64,000 nucleotides of DNA from Ascidiaceihabitans sp029251465 (GTDB lineage Bacteria > Pseudomonadota > Alphaproteobacteria > Rhodobacterales > Rhodobacteraceae): contig NZ_CP170633.1 in NCBI RefSeq assembly GCF_042932805.1, forward strand, positions 1,178,001 to 1,242,000, in the 5' to 3' direction. Below are positions 51,063 to 59,519 of the stretch, in pieces (positions within the stretch are counted from its first letter, which is position 1; every line of letters starts with the position of its first letter). Position numbers and translations under genes: made by a program. The notes beneath the pieces were generated by a model. The model was not told the DNA's origin and searched no databases. It saw only the letters and a list, made by a program, of their open reading frames with translations.

Positions 51063-52496
51063 ATGACCGACATCCAGCTGCACAACACGAAAACCCGCCG
51101 CAAAGAGCTGTTCGCACCCATCGACGACAAAAACGTGCGGATGTATGTCTGCGGGCCGACCGTCTACGACCGCGCCCACATCGGCAACGCGCGGCCGGTG
51201 CTGGTGTTTGATGTGCTGTTCCGGCTGCTGCGACACGTCTACGGCGCGGATCACGTGACCTACGTGCGCAATTTCACGGACGTCGATGACAAGATCAACG
51301 CAACCGCATTGGCGCGCCAGCAAGCTGGGGCGCAAGGGTCCCTCGAGGACCTGATCTCGGAGCGGACCGAAGAGACGATTGACTGGTACCTCAAGGACAT
51401 GGGCGCACTCGGCGCGCTTGAACCAACCCACGCACCACGCGCCACAGGCTACATCGCGCCGATGGTGGCGATGATCGAAGACTTGATCGCCAAGGGCCAC
51501 GCCTATGCCAAAGACGGGCATGCGTTGTTCCGGGTGCGGTCGTACAAAGAATACGGCAAACTGTCGGGGCGGTCAGTCGACGACATGATCGCTGGCGCGC
51601 GGGTCGAGGTGGCACCGTTCAAAGAAGATCCGATGGACTTTGTGCTCTGGAAACCCTCAATCGAGGACCAACCGGGTTGGGACAGTCCATGGGGACGGGG
51701 GCGCCCGGGCTGGCACATCGAATGCTCGGCCATGGCGCATGATTTGCTTGGGGAGGCATTCGACATCCACGGCGGGGGGAACGATCTGATGTTCCCGCAC
51801 CACGAAAACGAAATCGCACAATCGGCCTGCGCCGGGCACGGCTTTGCCAACGTCTGGATGCACAACGAAATGCTTCAGGTCGAGGGCAAGAAGATGTCCA
51901 AGTCGCTTGGCAATTTCTTTAGCGTGCGCGATTTGTTGGAGCCGCATAACTCATGGGTTTCAGGTGTGCCTGGTATAGTTATCCGATTTGTGATGCTGTC
52001 TACCCATTATCGGAAACCTATGGATTGGACAGACTTAAAGGCTAGAGAAGCACTTGATACGTTGACTAAGTGGGCACAGGTTGAGGAGCCAGACGCCGCT
52101 GCACCTAGTGAAGAGATGATCAACGCTCTTGCGAACGATCTGAATACAAAAGGTGCGTTGGATGCTTTAGGGATACTCCATAAAGAGGGAAAGATTAGTG
52201 AGCTTGTCAGTTCCGCGCGCTTGTTAGGTCTAGAACTCGTCAACCCTTCATTTGTACACGATCGCTGGATGCGAGATTTATCATTGCAGTCTCAAAACCA
52301 AGAGAAGCTCAACGAAATTGAAAATCTATTGGTACTCGCTCGCGCAGAAGCAATGAAAACAAAAGACTTTTCAGTAGTAGACCGTTTGAAGGGATTGGCG
52401 AAGGCCGCTGGCGTGGAAATTCAAATGACCAAGGAAGGTGTGAAGGTAAATATCACTTCCAACTTTGAACCGTCAAAATTGGAAGCTATCAAATGA
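51063..52496 (+). CDS. cysS: Cysteinyl-tRNA synthetase with a compositionally foreign C-terminal third
   Basis: Charges tRNA-Cys. The 477-aa product has zinc-binding Cys30 in MYVCGPTVYD, the HIGH motif as HIGN (39-42), the WHIECSAMA and HGGGNDLMFPHHENE zinc-site blocks, and KMSKS at 277-281. Until about 51940 the gene is GC-rich like its neighbours (43 G+C of 60 in 51661-51720); after about 51955 it becomes AT-rich with codons such as AGA, ATA, TTA and CGA (23 of 60 in 52321-52380). The frame is intact, so this looks like a mosaic: native catalytic domain, imported helical and anticodon-binding domain. Confidence 0.95.
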   Translation: MTDIQLHNTKTRRKELFAPIDDKNVRMYVCGPTVYDRAHIGNARPVLVFDVLFRLLRHVYGADHVTYVRNFTDVDDKINATALARQQAGAQGSLEDLISERTEETIDWYLKDMGALGALEPTHAPRATGYIAPMVAMIEDLIAKGHAYAKDGHALFRVRSYKEYGKLSGRSVDDMIAGARVEVAPFKEDPMDFVLWKPSIEDQPGWDSPWGRGRPGWHIECSAMAHDLLGEAFDIHGGGNDLMFPHHENEIAQSACAGHGFANVWMHNEMLQVEGKKMSKSLGNFFSVRDLLEPHNSWVSGVPGIVIRFVMLSTHYRKPMDWTDLKAREALDTLTKWAQVEEPDAAAPSEEMINALANDLNTKGALDALGILHKEGKISELVSSARLLGLELVNPSFVHDRWMRDLSLQSQNQEKLNEIENLLVLARAEAMKTKDFSVVDRLKGLAKAAGVEIQMTKEGVKVNITSNFEPSKLEAIK

Positions 52497-52667
52497 CGTT
52501 ACACCAAGTATTGGCACAAACACAGGATCGCGTACGACCCGAGGGTGGGGGCATCGCCCCCGACCCCAAATCTGGCCATGGGGGAGGGTCGGGTGAGATC
52601 CGTGATATTTCATGTCACGGTAAAGATTCAAACAACCTAAAGCACGCTAACCCCTTGTTAACGCAAA

Positions 52668-52685
52668 TGTTTCGCATGCGAAACA
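52668..52685. repeat. 18-bp perfect palindrome
   Basis: TGTTTCGCATGCGAAACA is identical on both strands. It lies 112 bp before the cimA start and could be an operator for a dimeric repressor or activator of cimA; I do not recognise the regulator. Confidence 0.6.
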
Positions 52686-52712
52686 AATCCGTATTCCGCA
52701 ACATCCGCCCGT

Positions 52713-52767
52713 GGTGTGTCAAGACACACCTTACGATCCAAACGGGTAAGGTGTGTCTCGACACACC
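52713..52767. repeat. 22-bp inverted repeat with inner palindromes before cimA
   Basis: The arm 52713-52734 (GGTGTGTC..GACACACCTTAC) recurs as its reverse complement at 52746-52767 with one mismatch, around an 11-base loop. Each arm is itself an 8-bp palindrome (GGTGTGTC/GACACACC), so alternative stems can form, an attenuator-like geometry 31 bp before cimA. Confidence 0.75.
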
Positions 52768-52797
52768 CCACAGCCCGAGCCGCGAAAGGGCAGCACC

Positions 52798-54429
52798 ATG
52801 ACCCGCGAACGCCTCTACCTTTTTGACACCACCCTGCGCGACGGGCAGCAAACCCAAGGGGTGCAGTTTTCAACGGCCGAGAAAATCCAGATCGCAAATG
52901 CGCTTGATGCGCTGGGCGTGGATCACATCGAAGGCGGGTGGCCCGGTGCCAACCCGACTGACAGCGCGTTCTTTGACGAGGCCCCCAAAACCCGGGCGAC
53001 AATGACTGCGTTCGGCATGACCAAACGCGCCGGCATGTCCGCTGAAAATGATGACGTTCTGGCCGCGGTCACCAACGCAAACACACCTGCAGTGTGCCTC
53101 GTGGGCAAGACCCACGATTTTCACGTGACCACGGCGCTGGGAATCACGTTGGACGAAAACCTCGAGAACATCGCCCAGTCGTTCGCCTACCTCAATACCC
53201 AAGGGCGCGAGACGGTTTTCGACGCAGAACACTTTTTCGACGGCTACAAATCCAATCCTGACTACGCCTTAAAAGCGATCAAAGCGGCCTATGAAAACGG
53301 TGCCCGATGGATCGCGTTGTGCGACACAAACGGTGGCACTTTGCCTGCCGAAGTTGGCCGGATCACATCTGAAGTTATCGCAGCAGGCATCCCCGGTGAC
53401 CACCTTGGCATCCACACCCACAACGACACAGAAAACGCGGTTGCCTGTTCGCTCGCCGCCATCGATGCTGGCGCGCGCCAAGTCCAAGGTACGCTTAACG
53501 GGTTGGGCGAACGTTGCGGCAATGCGAACCTGACCGCGTTAATCCCGATCTTACTTTTGAAAGAACCTTACGCGAGCAAATACGAAACGGGTGTCAGCAC
53601 GGACGCGCTCGCGAACCTGACCCGCACCAGCCGGATGTTGGACGAAATCCTCAACCGCGTGCCGACCAAGCAAGCAGCGTTCGTCGGGTCGTCTGCCTTT
53701 GCCCACAAGGCGGGCCTGCACGCCAGCGCGATCCTCAAGGATCCGACCACCTACGAGCACGTCGTGCCATCCGTGATCGGCAACGCGCGGATCATCCCGA
53801 TGTCGAACCAGGCAGGGCAGTCCAATTTGCGCCGCCGCTTGGCCGAAGCCGGCATCGACGTCGCACCCAAAGATCCGGCCCTTAGCCGCATTCTGGACCG
53901 CATCAAAACCCGCGAGGCCGAAGGCTATTCCTACGACACCGCGCAGGCCAGTTTCGAACTGCTCGCCCGTGATGAATTGATGATGATGCCGGATCTGTTC
54001 GAGGTGAAGCGCTACCGTGTTACCGTCGAGCGGCGTAAAAACAAATACGACCAAATGATCAGCCTGTCCGAGGCCGTTGTGGTCGTCAAAGTAAACGGCG
54101 AAAAGAAGCTTTCGGTTAGCGAATCCATGGACGAAACCGGTGGGGATCGCGGACCAGTGAATGCGCTGGCAAAGGCGTTGGCTAAAGATTTGGGGCCGTT
54201 TCAAAGTGTGATCGAAGACATGCACCTTGTTGATTTCAAAGTCAGAATCACACAAGGCGGCACCGAGGCTGTGACCCGCGTGATCATCGACAGCGAAGAT
54301 GGACATGGCGCGCGCTGGTCGACCGTTGGGGTCAGCCCGAACATAGTCGATGCGTCATTCGAGGCGCTGCTGGATGCGATCCGCTGGAAATTGATCCGCG
54401 ACGGGGCAGGGCAAAACGCTTCAAAATAA
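52798..54429 (+). CDS. cimA: Citramalate synthase family protein
   Basis: Predicted to condense acetyl-CoA and pyruvate to (R)-citramalate for threonine-independent isoleucine synthesis. The 543-aa product has the DRE-TIM signature FDTTLRDGQQTQGVQ, HIEGGWPGANP, the HTHNDTENAVACSLAAI metal-binding histidines and GLGERCGNANL, then a C-terminal LeuA-type allosteric domain (about 405-535). The ATG at 52798 has AAAGGG upstream. The long spacer with nested inverted repeats suggests regulation of this gene. Confidence 0.93.
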   Translation: MTRERLYLFDTTLRDGQQTQGVQFSTAEKIQIANALDALGVDHIEGGWPGANPTDSAFFDEAPKTRATMTAFGMTKRAGMSAENDDVLAAVTNANTPAVCLVGKTHDFHVTTALGITLDENLENIAQSFAYLNTQGRETVFDAEHFFDGYKSNPDYALKAIKAAYENGARWIALCDTNGGTLPAEVGRITSEVIAAGIPGDHLGIHTHNDTENAVACSLAAIDAGARQVQGTLNGLGERCGNANLTALIPILLLKEPYASKYETGVSTDALANLTRTSRMLDEILNRVPTKQAAFVGSSAFAHKAGLHASAILKDPTTYEHVVPSVIGNARIIPMSNQAGQSNLRRRLAEAGIDVAPKDPALSRILDRIKTREAEGYSYDTAQASFELLARDELMMMPDLFEVKRYRVTVERRKNKYDQMISLSEAVVVVKVNGEKKLSVSESMDETGGDRGPVNALAKALAKDLGPFQSVIEDMHLVDFKVRITQGGTEAVTRVIIDSEDGHGARWSTVGVSPNIVDASFEALLDAIRWKLIRDGAGQNASK

Positions 54430-54482
54430 ATGTAACCTTGACGTTACATGGTGATCTTCTTAAATGTAACCCATGAGTTACT
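54430..54482 (+). promoter_or_regulatory. Promoter with two TGTAAC-N6-GTTACA operators
   Basis: A -35 TTGACG (54438-54443) and -10 TTAAAT (54460-54465; TAAATG one base on also fits) form a good sigma-70 promoter right after the cimA stop. One palindrome, TGTAAC-N6-GTTACA (54431-54448), covers the -35; a second, TGTAAC-N6-GTTACT (54465-54482), covers the start point. Centres are 34 bp apart. These are convincing operators, most simply for the Xre regulator encoded by the second gene of the operon. Confidence 0.75.
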
Positions 54483-54498
54483 TTTTGAGGATTCGCAC

Positions 54499-54906
54499 AT
54501 GACCCTGTCTGATGAACACATCGCCAAAGTCCGCAGCCTGGGCATGCTGGGTGTTGGCGGCAGTTGCCTGCTGTATGCCGTGCTTGCGCTGATCCAGAAT
54601 CGCCCCGATCCGATGCTTTGGTTCATCCCTTTGGCCATCGGCGTGCTGGCCGCAATCGTGATCTGGACCGTGTTTCTCATCGCCGGACGCGGTGCCGCGC
54701 AGGCTGCGTCAGACGAACTGTTCTTGCAAACCACGACCAAAGCACAACGCCACGCCTACTGGATTGCGTTGTCGATGTTCGCGCTGTTTGCCTATCCGTT
54801 GATCAGCGGCATGATCACGTGGGCCACAGGGTTTGCGGCGATGGGAACCATCACAGGTGCCGCCCATCCGTTGTTGTTTGTGATCTACGAGTGGCGCGAC
54901 GCATGA
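54499..54906 (+). CDS. Four-helix inner membrane protein (DUF2178-like) of an Xre operon
   Basis: The 135-aa product (ATG 54499, TGAGGA 7 nt upstream) has four hydrophobic segments, about residues 15-33, 38-62, 85-106 and 108-128, with a short cytoplasmic N-terminus and a TTTKAQRHAYW loop. It resembles small DUF2178-type membrane proteins that are habitually encoded next to a compact Xre regulator. Its role is unknown. Coupled to the regulator by an ATGA overlap. Confidence 0.75.
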   Translation: MTLSDEHIAKVRSLGMLGVGGSCLLYAVLALIQNRPDPMLWFIPLAIGVLAAIVIWTVFLIAGRGAAQAASDELFLQTTTKAQRHAYWIALSMFALFAYPLISGMITWATGFAAMGTITGAAHPLLFVIYEWRDA

Positions 54907-55109
54907 ACGTTTTACGCAATCATCTCAAAGCTTTGCGGGCTGAGCGCAGCATGACCCAAGCTGATCTTGCGACAGCAGCGGGGGTATCACGCAAAACCAT
55001 TAACACCATCGAAAATCAGGTGTTTGTGCCCTCAACCACCCTCGCTTTGACACTGGCGCGTGTGCTGGACGTCAGCGTGCACGATATTTTTGAATTGGAC
55101 ATAGAGTGA
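54903..55109 (+). CDS. Compact Xre/Cro-type transcriptional regulator (68 aa)
   Basis: The 68-aa product is almost entirely a helix-turn-helix of the Cro/CI type: LKALRAERSMTQADLATAAG, VSRKTINTIENQ and TTLALTLARVLDVSVHDIF. It has no effector domain, so its signal probably comes from a partner, plausibly the membrane protein encoded just upstream. Start overlaps that gene (ATGA) and its stop overlaps the hydrolase start (GTGA). It likely binds the two palindromes at 54430-54482. Confidence 0.88.
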   Translation: MNVLRNHLKALRAERSMTQADLATAAGVSRKTINTIENQVFVPSTTLALTLARVLDVSVHDIFELDIE

Positions 55110-56086
55110 TCAAACGTATGTTTAGCTTTATCCTGACATCTTTTGCCATCACGGGCTGCATTGCGCTGGGGTTGATCGCGTCGGACCGCCCGAAACCGTT
55201 GGAGCCGACGCAGGGCCTCGATTTCACGACGGCGATGGGCCAAGACCTAAGCCAAGTTATTGAAACCACGCCCGTCCTGATGCGCGACGGGTCCGAAATG
55301 GCTGTGCGCCTGTACGGTGCTGCGGGGGCGGATCAACCGCTGATCGTGTTGGTGCACGGGTCGGGGTGGCACGGGATGCAGTTTGACGGTTTGGCGCGCG
55401 GTTTGGCGGATCACGCCCGCGTTTTGGTGCCCGATTTGCGCGGTCACGGGGCGAACCCCGAACGGCGCGGTGATGTGGATTACATTGGGCAAATGGAGGA
55501 CGATCTGGCCGATTTGATCGCAGAACAGGCACAACCGACCCAAAAGATCGCCATGCTGGGCCATTCCTCTGGTGGTGGTTTGGTCGTGCGTTTTGCAGGT
55601 GGTGAACACGGTGACATGCTGGATCGCGCCGTGCTGCTGGCCCCGTTTCTGAAATATAACGCACCCACCACGCGGCAGAATGCGGGCGGTTGGGCACACA
55701 CGATGGTGCGTCGAATTATTGGGTTGTCGATGCTGAACACTTTCAAAATCACAGCGCTGAACCACCTGCCGATCATCCAGTTCAACATGCCACCAGCGGT
55801 GCTGGACGGCCCCTACGGGCACACAGCGACAACGCAGTATTCGTACCGTTTGAACGCCGGTTTTGCCCCGCGCGGCGACTACATGACTGATATCGCAGCC
55901 TTGCCTAAGTTCTCGCTGATTGTCGGAACCAAGGACGAGGCGTTCTTTGCGCATGAATATGAGCCGCTGATGCGACAGGCCACTGGCAAGGGCCGCTATC
56001 TGTTGGTAGAGGGCGAGGGGCATTTGGCGATTGTCGATGCCCCAGAAACCCTAGTCGCGATCAAAGAGGATCTCAGTGGACTTTGA
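55106..56086 (+). CDS. Alpha/beta hydrolase, N-terminally anchored or lipoprotein
   Basis: The 326-aa product has an N-terminal hydrophobic segment with a possible lipobox (AITGC, residues 14-18), then an alpha/beta hydrolase fold with LVHGSGWHG (oxyanion region), nucleophile elbow GHSSGGG and a late histidine in EGEGHLAIVDAP. Substrate unknown. The GTG at 55106 overlaps the regulator stop (GTGA) and has GGA upstream; an ATG at 55118 is the alternative. Third gene of the Xre operon. Confidence 0.83.
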   Translation: MIKRMFSFILTSFAITGCIALGLIASDRPKPLEPTQGLDFTTAMGQDLSQVIETTPVLMRDGSEMAVRLYGAAGADQPLIVLVHGSGWHGMQFDGLARGLADHARVLVPDLRGHGANPERRGDVDYIGQMEDDLADLIAEQAQPTQKIAMLGHSSGGGLVVRFAGGEHGDMLDRAVLLAPFLKYNAPTTRQNAGGWAHTMVRRIIGLSMLNTFKITALNHLPIIQFNMPPAVLDGPYGHTATTQYSYRLNAGFAPRGDYMTDIAALPKFSLIVGTKDEAFFAHEYEPLMRQATGKGRYLLVEGEGHLAIVDAPETLVAIKEDLSGL

Positions 56087-56840
56087 TAATGATCTGAACG
56101 CCTGCGCCGCACTGGTCGAACGCGGTGATCCCGCGCGGTTTCGCACTGTGATGGCAGCGCCTGTTGCTGCGCGTGCCAAACTGTTCCCGCTGTATGCCTT
56201 TAACGTCGAGGTGGCGCGCGCGCCGTGGGTGACAGCGGAGCCGATGATCGCTGAAATGCGCCTGCAATGGTGGCGCGACGCACTTGAGGAAATTGCGACA
56301 GGTGTGAGCGCGCGTCGTCACGAGGTTGTCACACCTTTGGTCGATGTTTTGTCGGCTGACACAGCTACGATGCTGGATGAACTGGTCGCTGTAAGGCGTT
56401 GGGATATTTACAAAGATGCGTTTGAGGATGAGGCTCATTTCACCAATTACATTGATCAAACAGCGGGTCATTTGATGGTCGCTGCGACCCGTAGTTTGGG
56501 TGCTGCTGAGGAAGAGGTCGTGCGCGATGCAGCCTTTGGTGCAGGGATTGCTGCGTGGTTGCGCGCGGTACCTCAGCTTGAGGCGGCCAAGCGCGTTCCG
56601 CTGCTGGATGGTCGGGCTGAAGCCGTGCAGGAACTGGCGGCTGGCGCGTTGCGGCGGTTGCAAAAGGCGCGGGCGTCAAAGGCCAAGATTTCCAAAGCCG
56701 CAAGTGCCGCGATGTGGCCCGTGGTTGGTGCCGATCAACTGCTGAAACAGGCGGTCCGTGACCCGATGTCCGTGGCCGAAGGGCGACTGGATGCACGTCC
56801 CAAACCCCTGATCTGGGCCGCGATGTTCGGGCGTTGGTAG
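56076..56840 (+). CDS. Squalene/phytoene synthase-like protein lacking the first Asp-rich motif (NDUFAF6-like)
   Basis: The 254-aa product has the trans-isoprenyl synthase fold features KLFPLYAFNVEVAR and MRLQWWRDALEEIA, but where synthases have a DXXXD magnesium motif it reads VARAPWVTAEP. That loss is typical of the NDUFAF6-like branch, linked in eukaryotes to respiratory complex I assembly, so I favour a non-synthase role. GTG start at 56076 with GAGGA 5 nt upstream, overlapping the hydrolase end by 11 bp. Confidence 0.75.
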   Translation: MDFDNDLNACAALVERGDPARFRTVMAAPVAARAKLFPLYAFNVEVARAPWVTAEPMIAEMRLQWWRDALEEIATGVSARRHEVVTPLVDVLSADTATMLDELVAVRRWDIYKDAFEDEAHFTNYIDQTAGHLMVAATRSLGAAEEEVVRDAAFGAGIAAWLRAVPQLEAAKRVPLLDGRAEAVQELAAGALRRLQKARASKAKISKAASAAMWPVVGADQLLKQAVRDPMSVAEGRLDARPKPLIWAAMFGRW

Positions 56841-56850
56841 CGCGCAAGCT

Positions 56851-57513
56851 TTAGATCTGTTTCCAAGCTTTGTTTAGCCATTTGCGTGGTCGGGCAGACA
56901 AAAACGGTTCTGCGTCCTTGGGGTTTAACCCGCGACGTTCCAGAAAAACAGCCAGCGCTGCCGCACGCGAGGGCTGCGTCATGTATCCGCTCCAACCTGC
57001 TTGTTCCGCTGATTGTAACTGAAAACACCCAAAGCCTGCGATGATGCAGTGCAAGTCGGTGGCCAGTTCATGTGCTCCGCATCCACCGGGCAAGCGGTCA
57101 ACGATGTCAGCTAGGCGCGCATGCATCAATTCATGGGCCATCGTGTTGATGACCTGTATGGGCAGCGCCATGAGTTCGGGATTGTAACAGATCAGCGGGT
57201 TCAAAGGATCATGGTGATATTCGCCAGCGACTTCGCCCAAGGAGGTGTAATCGTGACGCCATTGCACATCGATTTTTGGCAATGGATCAACGGTGATCTG
57301 TACGTCTAGTGCCATGAGCTGCGCAATCCGGTTCGCAATTGTCTGTGCGCTCGCTTGGCCTTGCCCCTTTGGCACGTCGAAAAATTCACGGGTTGGGGTG
57401 ATCAGTTACGCCGCTTTGATCCAGTTTGGGCGATGAGTGTCGACCCAATCGTAGCTTTCGTGAATCCATCCCATCATGTCGTCGCTGACAATAGATTTTG
57501 AATTCCAGAACAT
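56851..57513 (-). pseudogene. Putative zinc metallopeptidase gene interrupted by one in-frame TAA
   Basis: A reading frame starts at ATG 57513, which overlaps the MFS transporter stop as TAATG, and runs 35 codons (MFWNSKSIVSDDMMGWIHES onward) to TAA at 57406-57408. The same frame then stays open from LITPTREFFDVPKG to 56851. The longer part holds the HExxH zinc motif HELMH (in NTMAHELMHARLAD) and a glycine/cysteine-rich GGCGAHELATDL segment. Re-initiation at GTG 57375 lacks a Shine-Dalgarno. Most simply a gene broken by one point mutation; sequencing error or stop readthrough are alternatives. Family not recognised beyond HExxH. Confidence 0.7.
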
Positions 57514-58739
57514 TAAACCGCTTGCTCTTTGGGGCGCAGCATCAGCCAGATCAGTGCGCCGCCCGCCAGCACCAGGAACGGTGCCATGGCGTAGTTGACT
57601 GCCGCCCAGCCTGTCGCCGGATCACCGCCAGAGCAGTTCATCAAACCGCCCGAGGCAAGCGAAGCCAGCGTCACGCCGCCAAACACCAGCAGGTCATTCA
57701 GGCCCTGCATACGGCCGCGTTCGTGTTCGGAATAGCTGGTGGTCAGCATGGTTGTAGCCCCGATAAAGCCAAAGTTCCAGCCGATGCCCAGCAGCACCAA
57801 AGCCACGTAAAAGTTCATGATATCAACGCCCATGAGCGCGACAATACCCGCGCCACCCAGAATTGCGATGCCCATGCCAACGATCTTTTCGACGCCAAAG
57901 CGGGCGATCAAATGGCCGGTGAAAAACGACGGTGCAAACATGGCCAGCACGTGGCCCATGACGATGTTGGACGCGTCCGCTTTGGTGAACCCACAGCCAA
58001 CAACCGCCAGCGGGGTTGAGGTCATCACGAGGTTCATCAATGCATAAGAAACCATCGCGCAAATCACTGCGACGGCGATGCGCGGGGTTGTGATCAGTTC
58101 CCAACGGGTGCGGCCTTTGGGGCTGTCAGCGGTTGGTGCGGCGGGTTTTGGGATGTTGATGAAATAGAACAGTGACGAGCCGATGACGTTCAGGAAAATC
58201 ACCGCGATGTAGGATCCCATGAACACGACGGGCAGGGCGTCCGAGGTCAGTTTAACCAGTTGCGTGCCGATCACGGCAGCCCCTAGGCCACCTGCCATAA
58301 CGTATGAAATCGCCTTGGGGCGGTAAGCGTCAGATGCGGAATCAGCGGCGGCAAACCGGTAAAACCCTTGGGCCGACATGTAGATGCCAGTAAAGAAACT
58401 GCCGATCAAAAAGACCGGAAAACTGCTGAGATACAAGCCGTAGGCACAAATCGCGCCTGCAATCGCGCCACCCGCCGTGCCTAGCAAAAACCCTGTGCGC
58501 CGTCCGTAGCGCTGCATGATCGCTGAGACCGGCGTGGCCGACAGCATCGAGCCCAGAACAATCAGCGAAATCGGTAAGGTCGCAAAACAAATGTTGGACG
58601 CCAGTGACTGCCCCGCGAGGCCGCCAATCGTGAAGATCAGCGGCATTTGCGCGCCAAGGAACGCTTGGGCCAAGACCAGCACAAACACGTTTCGTTTGGC
58701 CAAAGCATCATTTGCGGGGGGGGCTATTGTGGCTGTCAT
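57513..58739 (-). CDS. MFS transporter, 12 TM
   Basis: The 408-aa polytopic protein has about 12 transmembrane helices, a loop 2-3 MQRYGRRTGFLLG motif typical of the major facilitator superfamily and a second-half counterpart (LIARFGVEKIVGMG, SEHERGRMQGLNDLLVFGG). Substrate unknown. Divergent from cobK with 54 bp between the starts. Its stop overlaps the start of the broken metallopeptidase gene. Confidence 0.9.
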   Translation of the reverse strand: MTATIAPPANDALAKRNVFVLVLAQAFLGAQMPLIFTIGGLAGQSLASNICFATLPISLIVLGSMLSATPVSAIMQRYGRRTGFLLGTAGGAIAGAICAYGLYLSSFPVFLIGSFFTGIYMSAQGFYRFAAADSASDAYRPKAISYVMAGGLGAAVIGTQLVKLTSDALPVVFMGSYIAVIFLNVIGSSLFYFINIPKPAAPTADSPKGRTRWELITTPRIAVAVICAMVSYALMNLVMTSTPLAVVGCGFTKADASNIVMGHVLAMFAPSFFTGHLIARFGVEKIVGMGIAILGGAGIVALMGVDIMNFYVALVLLGIGWNFGFIGATTMLTTSYSEHERGRMQGLNDLLVFGGVTLASLASGGLMNCSGGDPATGWAAVNYAMAPFLVLAGGALIWLMLRPKEQAV

Positions 58740-58793
58740 GCCCGAGCGATAGCCGTTAGCCTGAGGGTGAGCAAGAGGGGGCGCGCGGCTGAA

Positions 58794-59519
58794 ATGAAAC
58801 TGTTACTGATCGCAGGGATGGGCGAAAGCGTTGGCCTCGCGCGGGATTTGTCAGCATTGCAGGGCGTCGAGGTCACGTGTGTCAACGAAGGCCGCGCTGT
58901 GGCCCGTGCCGCACCGCCTGCAAAAACGTATGACGGCACGTTTGCGGATGACGCCGCATTTGCCGCGTTCCTGACGGGTTTCGATTTTGTAGTCGATGCC
59001 GCGCACCCGTTTCAGTCCAAATTGGGGCAGGTGGCGGCGACCTGCGGCCTGCCGTATCTGCGCGCAACCCGTCCGGTTTGGACCGAGGACGTGGGTGAGG
59101 CGTGGATCAAAGCAAGCAGTCTGAATGCAGCAATCGACGCGATCCCACAGGGTGCGACGCTGTTTGTGGTCACCGGACGCGGGACGCTGAAACATCTGAC
59201 CCACCGCACTGATTTGACTGTCTTTTGCCGCCAATTGGATCAGCACGATCAGAATTTTCCCTTGGAAAACGGACGTTTTATTTTTGGCGAAGGGCCGTTT
59301 GATGCAGACGATGAAATCGCTTTGTTTCAAATGCTTGGGGTGGATACGATGCTGCTGCGCAATTCCGGCAGCGTGGCGGGGTCCAGCAAACTAGAGGCCG
59401 CGCGCGCCTGTGGCATTCGGATCGTAATGATCGACCCACCATCCTTGCAAATTGATGCCGATCAGGTGGCTGACCTGTCGCAAATCGTAGAAAGAGTACG
59501 CGCCCATGCGGATCATTGA
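58794..59519 (+). CDS. cobK: Precorrin-6A reductase
   Basis: NADPH-dependent reduction in aerobic cobalamin ring synthesis. The 241-aa product begins MKLLLIAGMGESVGLARDLS, with the FVVDAAHPFQSKLG, YLRATRPVW, GRGTLKHL and LLRNSGSVAGSSKLEAA blocks of CobK/CbiJ. ATG at 58794 chosen on homology; the upstream in-frame start lies inside the divergent MFS gene. It is isolated from other cob genes here. B12 is used by NrdJ in this window. Confidence 0.92.
   Translation: MKLLLIAGMGESVGLARDLSALQGVEVTCVNEGRAVARAAPPAKTYDGTFADDAAFAAFLTGFDFVVDAAHPFQSKLGQVAATCGLPYLRATRPVWTEDVGEAWIKASSLNAAIDAIPQGATLFVVTGRGTLKHLTHRTDLTVFCRQLDQHDQNFPLENGRFIFGEGPFDADDEIALFQMLGVDTMLLRNSGSVAGSSKLEAARACGIRIVMIDPPSLQIDADQVADLSQIVERVRAHADH

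Larger units (their letters stand above)
52497..52797. other. Inverted-repeat-rich spacer between cysS and cimA
   Basis: About 300 bp. It contains a GGGGGC-ATC-GCCCCC hairpin with outer GGGT/ACCC pairs (52543-52566), an 18-bp perfect palindrome (52668-52685) and a 22-bp inverted repeat with one mismatch (52713-52767). A frame 52493-52801 overlaps both neighbours by ATGA, but its sequence is mostly these palindromes, so I do not call it a gene. Confidence 0.65.

Noticed and set aside
52493..52801. 102-codon frame between cysS and cimA, overlapping both by ATGA
   Set aside because: The overlaps are suggestive, but nearly all its length consists of DNA palindromes and hairpins, and the translation is low-complexity with no fold-like pattern. 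Treated as a structured spacer.
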